A stretch of 64,000 nt of DNA. Origin: Pelethousia sp034928145. Lineage in GTDB: Bacteria > Bacillota > Clostridia > Christensenellales > CAG-138. A model generated the notes under the pieces. It was not told where the DNA came from and searched no databases. It saw only the letters and a program-made list of their open reading frames with translations. This document shows positions 26,201 to 33,564 of the stretch, piece by piece. Made by a program: the position numbers and the translations under genes. The DNA lies in contig JAYFPE010000026.1 of NCBI GenBank assembly GCA_034928145.1, positions 1-64,000 of the forward strand, read 5' to 3'. How positions within the stretch are numbered: position 1 is the first letter of the stretch; every line of letters starts with the position of its first letter.

Positions 26201-26847
26201 CCGCCTACCTGCACATGATGCCCGGCAGCTGGGATGGCGACGCCATCTGCATCATCCATTACGGGGATATCCAGGCCCGCAAGAGCCTGGAGGAAAGCCT
26301 GCAATACAGGGCCACCCGGGATTCCCTCACCGGCTTGCTCAACCGGGAAACCGGCGAGCGCCGCATTCAGGAATTCCTCAAAGGAACCGAGGGCGGGCGG
26401 GGCCTACACGCCTTCCTGATGATCGATATGGATCATTTCAAAAAGATCAACGATACTTACGGCCACCAGTTTGGGGATACCTTCCTCACCAAGGTTGCGG
26501 AGACCGTATCTAAGGGCCTGCGGGGCGGCGATATCGCGGCCCGCATGGGCGGGGATGAATTCGTGGTGCTTGTTAAAAACCTGCGGGATGCGGGCGCGGC
26601 CATGGAAGCGGCCCACCGGATCGCCCGTGCCATCACCGAATGCGGGCGCGAGATGCGCATCTCCTTTAAAACGGTGGTCAGCATCGGCGTAGCCTTAGCC
26701 CCCCGTGACGGGCGGGATTTCGGTACCCTTTACCGCCAGGCGGACGAGGCCATGTACGCAGCCAAGCGCAACGAGGATATCCGTATCGTGCTGGTAGGCG
26801 AAGCGGAAAAGGCCGGCGCGTCATCGCCACGAAACGATAACATTTAA
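23257..26847 (+). CDS. Membrane-anchored GGDEF-EAL-PAS-GGDEF c-di-GMP protein
   Basis: This 1196-residue protein has one membrane segment (about 21-38). A degenerate GGDEF domain follows, whose signature reads YADKF at 126-130. Next is an EAL domain (about 220-465) that looks active: EAL at 253-255, LLEIEITET, DDYGTGYSS from 374, LKMDK and EGIETPEQ. Three or four PAS-like regions follow (about 490-1020; clearest is LSLLGYSEAEF...YIWVRDIGKRI). The C-terminal GGDEF domain has an intact GGDEF at 1098-1102 and the inhibitory RxxD site (RGGD) five residues upstream. It may both make and degrade c-di-GMP. Having GGDEF copies on both sides of EAL is unusual. Confidence 0.88.
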   Translation: MNGAIWDSILDMLKNIWSNLPVYFLLAAVCVLAIVFHRRAKGADDMRAMLYTDGLTGYASYKSLREAAPRLLGKEPARYALVYIDMHQFKYINDTLGYSAGDEILIAISHTLAAFAGPDERFARVYADKFVLLLKSAGQEALLHRLEELSGQLSKLRGGKFAGVNFVFNCGVYRLGKEDCDIDTAYDRANYAKGAVQNSFSTTFVFYDELIRDRIMGEKWLESNMQPALQKGEFIPYYQPKVNVITGSVVGAEALARWNHPERGLLLPAEFIPFFEKNGFVVHVDLAIFTAACQFLRARMDCGKTAVPVSVNFSRRHIMDPDFSDTLKAIADQFSIPCRLLEIEITETVAMDDLDKAVAVVESLKKHGFLISIDDYGTGYSSISFLQKLPLDVLKMDKIFVDNAMQHKKARDIMRHLVTAVRDNMIHVLCEGIETPEQRDFIVAQNCIFAQGNLFAAPLERADFERYLEAAGGAAYENVDYVPASKFETYLRASAGDFIDRTMPGWILGCYAEPDYPVFYISAHMLSLLGYSEAEFMHATEGRFSACMHPDDLARVVRATEDCGFGQEYSAQYRVRKKDGGYIWVRDIGKRIQAEGGRDALLSVCSDITDAVALREEREDLISALPGGVCSLLCAPGGPILLSATQGFYELIGRTQEEMEALNNRFFAIVHAADLPGIKKTIRRVTSGEPASIQCAFRVLDREGGVHWLSFRGAARDADEKRTITATCYNIDGEMRARQDAELVNAKLELALILSDHAVFEYDLNTRAIYEQSGLQELFSIAVQTENVPDSLIESGLVHPDDVPAFREKYQRIAAGEPHASCEVRMRSSKTPDGTPYAWMRTTFSAIYDEGGRAMRAVGIVENIDRDKRMAQAFAQDGQYREALIASSMLAYDVNLTRDAVARISGSRAKHVMSLVGRLGESQTYSDFLHSAVETIIAPEDRRRFLRDMSLENLRKLYGGGVNEHEYEYRRITRAGGKAWTAAYLHMMPGSWDGDAICIIHYGDIQARKSLEESLQYRATRDSLTGLLNRETGERRIQEFLKGTEGGRGLHAFLMIDMDHFKKINDTYGHQFGDTFLTKVAETVSKGLRGGDIAARMGGDEFVVLVKNLRDAGAAMEAAHRIARAITECGREMRISFKTVVSIGVALAPRDGRDFGTLYRQADEAMYAAKRNEDIRIVLVGEAEKAGASSPRNDNI

Positions 26848-26860
26848 GGAGGGCGGCCCG

Positions 26861-27511
26861 TTGACGAGGGAAGAATTATACGCCGAACTATACACCCTAG
26901 CGGAGCCCGATTACCGCGATTTCAACGCCGGCCTCCTGCCCGGGGTGGCCAATATCCTGGGCGTGCGCATGCCCGCCCTGCGGCGGATCGCAAAAAGGAT
27001 CATTGCTGGGGATTGGCGCGCCTTCCTGGCCGCGGCCCGGGAGGAGAGCTATGAGGAAACCATGGTGCAGGCCTTGGTCATCGGCCTTGCCAAGGGGAGC
27101 CCCGAGGAGATCCTTTCCTATGTGGCTGCCTTTGTGCCCAAGATTGACAACTGGGCCGTTTGCGATTGCTTTTGCGGCGGTTTGAAGCTCGCCAAAAGGC
27201 ATCCGGGCCTTGTCTGGGATTTCATCAGGCCCTATTTTTCGTCTTCCGAACCCTTCGCCGTGCGCTTTGCCCTGGTAATGGCCCTGAATCACTATGTGCA
27301 GGAACCTTACGTCGACGAGGTGCTCTTGCTGATCGACGGAGTCAAGCTTGACCACTATTATGTAAAAATGGCGGCTGCCTGGGCGATTTCCTTCTGCTTC
27401 ATACAGGACCCCATCCGCACCAAGGCATACCTGCAAAACAATACCCTGGACGACTTCACCTATACCAAATCCCTATCCAAAATATCGGAGTCTTACCGCG
27501 TATCGCCGTAG
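26861..27511 (+). CDS. AlkD-like DNA alkylation repair protein
   Basis: The 216-residue all-helical protein matches the AlkD family of HEAT-repeat DNA glycosylases: GVRMPALRRIAKRI near 34-47, SYEETMVQALVIG near 64-76 and PKIDNWAVCDCFC near 92-104, where the Asp and Trp line the DNA-facing groove. Such enzymes excise cationic alkylpurines without base flipping. The start is TTG at 26861, eight bases after AAGGAGGG. It follows the c-di-GMP gene by 13 bases and may share its transcript. Confidence 0.87.
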   Translation: MTREELYAELYTLAEPDYRDFNAGLLPGVANILGVRMPALRRIAKRIIAGDWRAFLAAAREESYEETMVQALVIGLAKGSPEEILSYVAAFVPKIDNWAVCDCFCGGLKLAKRHPGLVWDFIRPYFSSSEPFAVRFALVMALNHYVQEPYVDEVLLLIDGVKLDHYYVKMAAAWAISFCFIQDPIRTKAYLQNNTLDDFTYTKSLSKISESYRVSP

Positions 27512-27538
27512 GATAAGGCGTTCATCCGCGCCCTGCGC

Positions 27539-27567
27539 AAAAACAGAGCGGCCCGTTAGGGCCGCTT
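27539..27567 (-). terminator. Terminator of thrS
   Basis: Read leftward, GCGGCCC, TAAC loop and GGGCCGC are followed by TCTGTTTTT. The same hairpin may weakly end the AlkD-like transcript from the other side. Confidence 0.75.
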
Positions 27568-27582
27568 CAGACTGTCGGATAG

Positions 27583-29496
27583 TTAGTCATGCGCCTTGCT
27601 GGCGATCTCCTCGTGAATCAGGGTGATGAAGTCCGCCAGGGGCATCGTGCCAAGGTCGCCCTTCTTACGGCCGCGCACGGCCACCACCCCCTGTTCGATC
27701 TCCTTATCGCCTATCACTAGCATGTAGGGCACCTTGAGCATCTGCGCTTCACGGATCTTGAAGCCGATCTTCTCGTTGCGCAGGTCTGCCTCGGCGCGCA
27801 GGCCCGCTGCCTTGAGCGTCTCGCAAATTTCGGCGGCCTTTTCATCGGCCCTGCCCGTGATCGTGAGTACCTTTACCTGCAAGGGGGCTACCCAAGTGGG
27901 GAACGCGCCAGCGCAATGCTCTGTGAGAATGCCGATGAAGCGCTCGATGGAGCCGAAGACCACCGTGTGGATCATCACCGGGCGGTGCTTTTCGCCATCC
28001 GGCCCTACATAGGAGATATCGAAACGCTCGGGCATCTGGAAATCCAGCTGAATGGTGCCGCATTGCCAGGTACGGCCGATGGCGTCTTCCAGATGGAAGT
28101 CGATCTTGGGGCCGTAGAAAGCGCCGTCGCCCGGGTTGATGGCGAAGGGTAAGCCGCTTGCCTGCAAAGCCTCTTCCAGGGCGGAGGTGGCGTGCTCCCA
28201 CTGCTCGTCGCTGCCCATGCTCTTTTCCGGCCTGGTGGAAAGCTCCACCGTGTACTTAAAGCCAAAGGTATCGTAGAAGCATTGGAACTTATCGATCACG
28301 CCCAGGATCTCGGCCTTGATCTGCTCCGGCGTCATGAAAATATGCGCGTCGTCCTGGGTGAAGCAGCGCACCCGCATGAGGCCATGCAACGCGCCGGAAA
28401 GCTCGTGGCGGTGCACCAGTCCCAACTCGCCCAGGCGCTCGGGCAGGTCGCGGTAGGAATAGATCTTGCGCTTGTAGGTGAGGATGGAGCCGGGGCAGTT
28501 CATGGGCTTGATGGCATAATCCATGTCGTCGATCTTGGTAAAGTACATGTTATTTTGGTAATGATCCCAATGGCCCGATCGGATCCACAGGTCGCGGTTG
28601 AGGATCATGGGGGTGCGGATCTCCTTATAGCCGCGCGCCTGGTGCTGCTCCCGCCAGAAGGATTCGAGCTGGTTGCGCAATGTCATGCCGTTGGGGTAGA
28701 AGAAGGGGAAGCCCGGGCCCTCGTCCAAAATATCGAACAGGTCGAGCTCACGGCCCAGCTTGCGGTGATCGCGCTTTTTGGCCTCTTCCAGGCGGAAGAG
28801 GTATTGCTCGAGGTCCGCCTTCTTCTCGAAGGCTGTGCCGTAAATGCGCTGGAGCATCTTGTTCTTTTCGCTGCCCCGCCAATAGGCGCCGGCCACGCTC
28901 ATCAGCTTCACGTTCTTTACCTTGCCGGTGTTCTCGAGGTGCGGCCCCGCGCAAAGGTCCGCAAATTCGCCCTGCTCATAAAAGCTGATGATCGAGTCCT
29001 CGGGCAGGTCTTGAATGAGCTCCACCTTATAAGGCTCGTTGCGGGCCTTCATGTATTCGATAGCCTCCTCACGGGGCAGCTCGAAGCGGTGCAGCTGCAA
29101 GCTTTCAGCCGCGATCTTGTTCATCTCTTTTTCGAGCGCGTCCAAATCCTCCGGGGAGAAAGAGAAGCCCTCGGGTGTATCGAAATCGTAATAGAAGCCA
29201 TTTTCGATGGCCGGGCCGATGGCGAACTTTACCTCGGGGTCGAGGCGCTTCACAGCCTGGGCCAGCATGTGCGAGGCAGTGTGGCGGAAGGCCCAGCGGC
29301 CGTTCTCGTCGTCAAAGGTGAGCAGCTTGAGCTCATGGTCGCCCTTAATCGGGGCGAATGCGTCCACGCGCTTACCATCCAGCTCTGCGGCCAGGGTGGC
29401 CTTACGCAGGCGGGGGGAGATGGATTCGGCGATATCCAGGGCCGTCATGCCATCTTGATATTGGTGGATGCTGCCATCCGGGAGCTTAATGTTCAT
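27583..29496 (-). CDS. thrS: Threonyl-tRNA synthetase
   Basis: The 637-residue class II synthetase has an N-terminal TGS domain (1-62), the editing domain with HTASHMLAQAV near residue 75 and the zinc Cys/His region, the catalytic core (MNCPGSILTYKR, RVRCFTQDDAHIF, VVFGSIERFIGILTEH) and the anticodon-binding domain (about 540-637). The start at 29496 follows GGAGG; the 90-codon extension upstream runs through the T-box leader. Expression is controlled by that T-box, so it should rise when tRNA(Thr) is uncharged. Confidence 0.97.
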   Translation of the reverse strand: MNIKLPDGSIHQYQDGMTALDIAESISPRLRKATLAAELDGKRVDAFAPIKGDHELKLLTFDDENGRWAFRHTASHMLAQAVKRLDPEVKFAIGPAIENGFYYDFDTPEGFSFSPEDLDALEKEMNKIAAESLQLHRFELPREEAIEYMKARNEPYKVELIQDLPEDSIISFYEQGEFADLCAGPHLENTGKVKNVKLMSVAGAYWRGSEKNKMLQRIYGTAFEKKADLEQYLFRLEEAKKRDHRKLGRELDLFDILDEGPGFPFFYPNGMTLRNQLESFWREQHQARGYKEIRTPMILNRDLWIRSGHWDHYQNNMYFTKIDDMDYAIKPMNCPGSILTYKRKIYSYRDLPERLGELGLVHRHELSGALHGLMRVRCFTQDDAHIFMTPEQIKAEILGVIDKFQCFYDTFGFKYTVELSTRPEKSMGSDEQWEHATSALEEALQASGLPFAINPGDGAFYGPKIDFHLEDAIGRTWQCGTIQLDFQMPERFDISYVGPDGEKHRPVMIHTVVFGSIERFIGILTEHCAGAFPTWVAPLQVKVLTITGRADEKAAEICETLKAAGLRAEADLRNEKIGFKIREAQMLKVPYMLVIGDKEIEQGVVAVRGRKKGDLGTMPLADFITLIHEEIASKAHD

Positions 29497-29544
29497 ATTA
29501 ATACCTCCATTAAATTCTATTTCAGCTTTTTGCCGCCTGGCAAT

Positions 29545-29766
29545 AAAAAACGCCCCTGGCAAAAGCCAGGGACGAACAAAGCAATTTGTCCGCGGTCCCA
29601 CCCTGATTGGAAAGACCCACTTGAAACGAGCGATAACGAGCTCGGCCGCTTGCAGTCCCGGGGTGGTGTGTGCGCGACCCTGCATTGAGCGCTTGCAGCC
29701 TGGGCGTTCCTCTCTAACATGCAGCGGCGGCCGGCACGAGGCCCGTTCTTCCCGCAAATTCATCAA
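29545..29766 (-). promoter_or_regulatory. T-box leader of thrS
   Basis: Read leftward the leader contains the diagnostic T-box GGGTGGGACCGCGG (29604-29591), a Stem I region with an AGAGAG element, and a terminator CCCTGGC-TTTT-GCCAGGG followed by TTTTTT (29571-29545). Uncharged tRNA would pair with the T-box and favour the antiterminator. The specifier codon should be a Thr codon; an ACC lies in the 3' side of Stem I, but I cannot place it with certainty. Confidence 0.93.
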
Positions 29767-29771
29767 GTACC

Positions 29772-29799
29772 ATTATAGCATAGAGGCTAACCTTGTCAA
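29772..29799 (-). promoter_or_regulatory. Promoter of thrS
   Basis: Read leftward, TTGACA (29799-29794) and TATAAT (29777-29772) are 16 bases apart, just upstream of the T-box leader. Confidence 0.85.
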
Positions 29800-29841
29800 G
29801 CCAAAAAACAAGGGCCGGATGCGTTCCGACCCCTCGCCGCG

Positions 29842-30564
29842 CTAATTCTTTTCGCGGTTGTTCACCACCCATGCGGCCAGGCAGGCGAGGCCCAACACGA
29901 TGGCGCAAATGGTGAGGGTATCGTTTACCGGGCCGCCGGTTTTAGGCAGGTTGGCGCTGCTGCCGCTGCCCGTGGAGAGGATCAGCACCTTGGAAGGGCC
30001 GGCCTGGCCGGGATAGCTCATGGCCATGACCTGATACCAGGCGATGATACGGCTGCCGCTCTTGATATCCGACGCCTTGGCCTTGGTGAGGCCGTGCTCC
30101 GCAAGGATGCGGATATCCGTATCCGCGCTCAGGTGGAGGATGATATCCCCTTCTTTATTGAGCAGGTCGGTCTTGCCGTTGTTTACCGTAACGGTTTTTA
30201 CGGTATAGTCATGGGCAAAATCATCCTCATTGCTCTTTGCGGCGATGAGCGTGTGCAGATAGCTCTGGGGCGGCAGGCTCCTGGTCGTTGCCGTGCTGTG
30301 GAAGGCCTGAAAAACCATGCCCGCGGCCAGGTCGCCAAGTTTAAGCGCGCTGCCGTCAAAGGCGCTCAAAAGCACGGTGTCACTATCCGTATTAAAGACC
30401 AACTCAGAGCCATCGGCCAGCTTCACGGTGATCTGGCCGGAGGCTGTATCCACGGCCGTGATGGAGCCTGTGGATTCCGCCAGCTTTGCGGAAGTGGCCA
30501 GGGCCGGGGCGGTGACGGCCAATAGGAGCAGGGCGGTAAGAATAAAAATCAAAGTACGTTTCAT
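29842..30564 (-). CDS. LPKTG-anchored surface protein
   Basis: The 240-residue protein has a signal peptide (about 1-24, ending PALA) and a beta-rich N-terminal part resembling DUF5666-like repeats (GSITAVDTASGQITVKLADG). A unique central region follows, then the sorting signal LPKTGG, a membrane segment and the short basic tail NNREKN. Sortase should link it to peptidoglycan. The start at 30564 (MKRTLIF) is preferred; an ATG three codons upstream overlaps the spacing to the GGAGGG site and is also possible. Function of the exposed part is unknown. Confidence 0.82.
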   Translation of the reverse strand: MKRTLIFILTALLLLAVTAPALATSAKLAESTGSITAVDTASGQITVKLADGSELVFNTDSDTVLLSAFDGSALKLGDLAAGMVFQAFHSTATTRSLPPQSYLHTLIAAKSNEDDFAHDYTVKTVTVNNGKTDLLNKEGDIILHLSADTDIRILAEHGLTKAKASDIKSGSRIIAWYQVMAMSYPGQAGPSKVLILSTGSGSSANLPKTGGPVNDTLTICAIVLGLACLAAWVVNNREKN

Positions 30565-30652
30565 GGTTCTCATTTCCCTCCGTTGTTTTGCTTTCACCCA
30601 TAAAACGCACGGCGGGCACGGAAGGTTGCAATGGACGACGAATATATTTCCC

Positions 30653-30684
30653 CTAGAAAGAAGAGGAGCGGTTTCAGCCGCTCC
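30653..30684 (-). terminator. Terminator downstream of the AIM24-like gene
   Basis: Read leftward, GGAGCGG, CTGAAA loop and CCGCTCC are followed by TCTTCTTTCT. Confidence 0.65.
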
Positions 30685-30704
30685 GCTTTGCAAATAAATA
30701 AAGT

Positions 30705-30845
30705 TTATTCTGCCGCCTGGATCAGGGCGTACTGCACGATTCCCGGGTGGACATCCGTTGCAAGGGTATTCTCTCCGGCCTCGGAGCATCCTGCCGCCGC
30801 GCTCAGGGCCATCAGCAGGCAAAGCCCCAGGCGAGGGTGCGGCAA
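30705..30845 (-). CDS. Possible 46-residue lipoprotein
   Basis: A short frame starting at TTG (30845) reads as a lipoprotein signal with an ALSAAAGC lipobox, then a mature peptide of about 26 residues ending IVQYALIQAAE. It lies 35 bases after the AIM24-like gene and is followed by a terminator, which supports transcription. The ribosome site is weak and the length is minimal, so it may be chance or a decayed lipoprotein gene. Confidence 0.3.
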   Translation of the reverse strand: MPHPRLGLCLLMALSAAAGCSEAGENTLATDVHPGIVQYALIQAAE

Positions 30846-30880
30846 AGAGCTTTCAAGTTGAACATGGGGGGCCTTTCCGA

Positions 30881-31561
30881 TCAGTCGCGGTTCGGAATAA
30901 AGGGAACAATGCGGCTCGCCAGCTCGGAGATAGACATAGTTTGCAGCCACACCTTGCCGGGGCCCTGCAAGGTGGTGAGGAAGAGGCCTTCGCCGCCAAA
31001 GAGGACGTTGGCAAAGCCCTTGACCATTTCCGCGGAATAGCCCACCGTGGATTCAAAGGCAGCCACGTTGCCCGTATCCACCTTAAGCATCTCGCCAGGC
31101 GCAAGGGTATATTCGCGGATGGCGCCGTCCAGCTCCAAAAACACCAGGCCGCTGCCCGTGTAGCGTTGCAGGATGAAGCCCTCGCCGCCAAAGAGGCCGC
31201 CCTTGACGCCGCGGGTAATCTCCGCGGATAGGGTCACGCCGGGCTGCGCGCAGAGGAAGGCGCTTTTTTGCGCGATATATTCCCGGCCCGGGCCCACATT
31301 AAAAGCCAGTATTTTGCCCGGCATGGAGGAGGCGAAGGTGATCTGCGCGCCCGTGCGCTGGGCCGTGTAGGTGGCCATGAAGAGGCTTTCGCCGGAGAAC
31401 ATCCGGCCCAGCGCCTTGCCGAGGCCGCCCTTCATATTGGTTTCCATGCTGATGCCGTCGCTCATCCAGGAAAGGCCGCCACGTTGGGTGTAAACGCTTT
31501 CTCCCGCCTCCAATTGTATGGTTACTGCCGGCAGTTGCTCGCCCCAAATCTCATAGCGCAT
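30881..31561 (-). CDS. TIGR00266/AIM24 family protein
   Basis: The 226-residue protein has the internal beta-repeat structure of the AIM24 family: QLEAGESVYTQRGGLSWMS, GKALGRMFSGESLFMATYTA, GGLFGGEGFILQRYTG and GFANVLFGGEGLFLTTLQG, where the GGEG turns recur. No enzyme activity is known for bacterial members. The ATG follows a GGGGG-rich site. It lies 80 bases downstream of the thioesterase gene on the same strand. Confidence 0.88.
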   Translation of the reverse strand: MRYEIWGEQLPAVTIQLEAGESVYTQRGGLSWMSDGISMETNMKGGLGKALGRMFSGESLFMATYTAQRTGAQITFASSMPGKILAFNVGPGREYIAQKSAFLCAQPGVTLSAEITRGVKGGLFGGEGFILQRYTGSGLVFLELDGAIREYTLAPGEMLKVDTGNVAAFESTVGYSAEMVKGFANVLFGGEGLFLTTLQGPGKVWLQTMSISELASRIVPFIPNRD

Positions 31562-31642
31562 ACCAATTACCCCCTATTTTATTGTTTTCTGGTGTTTTTA
31601 ATGTAATATAATTATATGAAAAAAGCAACAGAAACCGCACCT

Positions 31643-32098
31643 CTATTTCAAATAAACGATGCCGGTGGAGGAGGCCGTGGGCCCGCCCTCCTCGGTGCTG
31701 GCGGCGGCATAAAGGTGGGCGAAACGGTTGGTAAGGGTGGTGATGCGGCAGCGGATCAGCACCCCTTCATTTTCCGGGCGCACGGCGGCCGCATAGGAGA
31801 CCTGCAGGTTGAGCGTGAGGATGGATTTGCCCGTAAAAGCCCGGCTGAAAACGCCCATGCTGTTATCGATCATGGTGGCTAGTATGCCGCCGTGGAGGAT
31901 GCCCGACATGTTGAGCATCCAAGGGGATACGCCATAGCGCAGCAGCACCTCGCGTTCGCCAAAGTCGGCGCTCACCAAAGAGGGGGCCAGCATATACATG
32001 ATGCGGTCGGGTTCGCCCGCCATGATATCGTCCAGTTGCCGCTGCATGGCGGCGTGCAATTGCGCATCGTTGTGCGTGGGCAGATTCGCTTCGATCAT
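31643..32098 (-). CDS. PaaI-type hotdog thioesterase
   Basis: The 151-residue protein carries the hotdog active-site segment NMSGILHGGILATMIDNSMG (about 63-82), with His-Gly-Gly on the central helix, and a VSYAAAVRPENEG strand. Family members hydrolyse acyl-CoA thioesters. The substrate cannot be read from sequence. The ATG at 32098 follows an AAGGA site. Confidence 0.85.
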   Translation of the reverse strand: MIEANLPTHNDAQLHAAMQRQLDDIMAGEPDRIMYMLAPSLVSADFGEREVLLRYGVSPWMLNMSGILHGGILATMIDNSMGVFSRAFTGKSILTLNLQVSYAAAVRPENEGVLIRCRITTLTNRFAHLYAAASTEEGGPTASSTGIVYLK

Positions 32099-32195
32099 AG
32101 GGAAGTCCTTTCTTTGGTTTAAGATGAGGGCCTTCTACGCCCCTTACCTTAGACATATATAGCATTCATTATAGGCGCTGGGGCGAAAAACATCA

Positions 32196-32233
32196 ACAAA
32201 AAAGGCCGATGCCCTTGCTAGGGAACGGCCTTT
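32196..32233 (-). terminator. Terminator of the NMT1-like gene
   Basis: Read leftward, AAAGGCCG and CGGCCTTT enclose an inner CCC/GGG stem and are followed by TTTTGTTG. Confidence 0.8.
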
Positions 32234-32247
32234 GCGGGCTTTGATTT

Positions 32248-33246
32248 TTATCCGATCTCTTTCACCACGGCCTCGGCGAAGCTGTTATCCACCAGCTCCG
32301 GCAGGGCCACGCGGGCGGTAAGCTCCCCGGCGCCATCAATGACATCCTGCAGTCTTGTAAAAGAATCCTCGGTCATGATAGGGTCCGCCATCCAGCTATC
32401 CGTGGCGCGGTAGCTCTTGGCCACGGCAGCCAGAGTAGCGAGATCCGTATCCGGGAAATAGGGCTGCATGGCTTCGGCAACCTCTTCATCCGTAGCTGTC
32501 TGTACCCATTTCTGCGCCTTATAGATGGCCCGTACGAAGGCGGTAACAAACTCTGCGTCCTTTTCGATGGTTTCGGGCCGCACCATGAAGGTGGTATAAG
32601 GCACCTCACCGCTCTCCAGGCCCATATTGGCCAGGATATGGCCTTTGCCCTGAGCTTCGAACTGGCTGGCCAGGGGCTCGAATAGGGCGACATAATCGCC
32701 TGTGCCGCCCTCGAAAGCCCCGCCGATCAGGTTGAATTGGATGTTGCTAATGACCTCAACATCCTTACCCGGCTCCAACCCGTGCTGGCGCAGCACGTAC
32801 AATAGCGTCATATAAGGCATCCCGCCAGGCCGGCCTCCAATAATGGCTTTACCCCGCGCTTCCTCCCAATCAAAGGTGTCGTTCGCCTCACGGCCAAGCA
32901 GGAAGGAGCCATCCCGCTTGGTGAGCTGGGCCACGATCATAGGATGGTTCTTTTGTCCCTGATTCACTACGTATATGCCGGTTTCCGGACCCATCATGGC
33001 CACGTCCGCCTCCCCGGCCAGGAGGGCCGTCATGGACTTATCGCTGCCGCCGCCGGTCACGATCTCCACCGCCATGCCTTCGGCCTCAAAATACCCCTTG
33101 GAAGCCGCCGCATACAGCGGCGCGTAGAAAACCGAGCGGGTTACCTCGTTGATCGTCACCTGGCGCAGGCTGTCGGTTTTGCCGCAGGCCGCGCAACATA
33201 AAAGCAGCGTCAGCGCCGCCAGGCACCATGCAATGCATCGCTTCAT
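32248..33246 (-). CDS. NMT1/SsuA-like ABC substrate-binding lipoprotein, orphan
   Basis: The 332-residue protein has a lipobox LLLCCAAC and an NMT1/THI5-like binding fold (VFYAPLYAAASKGYFEAEGM, GGGSDKSMTALLAGEADVAMMGPE, LTKRDGSFLLGRE). Relatives bind sulfonates, nitrate or thiamine-pyrimidine precursors. No permease or ATPase gene is adjacent, so its partner must be encoded elsewhere or it acts alone. The start at 33246 gives a proper signal peptide; the frame is open 27 codons further. Confidence 0.85.
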   Translation of the reverse strand: MKRCIAWCLAALTLLLCCAACGKTDSLRQVTINEVTRSVFYAPLYAAASKGYFEAEGMAVEIVTGGGSDKSMTALLAGEADVAMMGPETGIYVVNQGQKNHPMIVAQLTKRDGSFLLGREANDTFDWEEARGKAIIGGRPGGMPYMTLLYVLRQHGLEPGKDVEVISNIQFNLIGGAFEGGTGDYVALFEPLASQFEAQGKGHILANMGLESGEVPYTTFMVRPETIEKDAEFVTAFVRAIYKAQKWVQTATDEEVAEAMQPYFPDTDLATLAAVAKSYRATDSWMADPIMTEDSFTRLQDVIDGAGELTARVALPELVDNSFAEAVVKEIG

Positions 33247-33564
33247 CAAATCAAAACCCTCCCTCAATTGTTGCTCTATCATATTGCGGGAGGGCAAAAT
33301 GTGTGACTGGGGATGGGAACGGATCAACGGTGTATTTTTTGATGCCGCCGGACCTTATTCACATGCCGGCTCCAGAATGAGCAGGCGATCCTAGGGATTA
33401 TGCGGGCCGTAGGTGCTGGAGGCAAGCTTCGCCTGCGCGGCCTGTCGCTTCGGCAAATGCGCTGCTGCGGCGGCATGGTGAATATTGATTGCCGCCCAGG
33501 CCAACGTGTGATAAAATATTAATTGTATTTATTGCGTATATGAAAAGGGATGGTGTTATGTTAT
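33247..33564. other. Intergenic region between divergent genes
   Basis: No gene is supported. A GGCCG/CGGCC stem with an inner AGGC-AAGCTTC-GCCT hairpin lies near 33407-33442 and includes the 12-mer also found at 9806. An extended -10 (TGATAAAAT) lies near 33509-33517, suitable for the SPT-like gene. Confidence 0.5.

Noticed and set aside
28192..29688. 498-codon frame antisense to thrS
   Set aside because: Mirror of thrS that continues into the T-box leader; no recognisable protein features.
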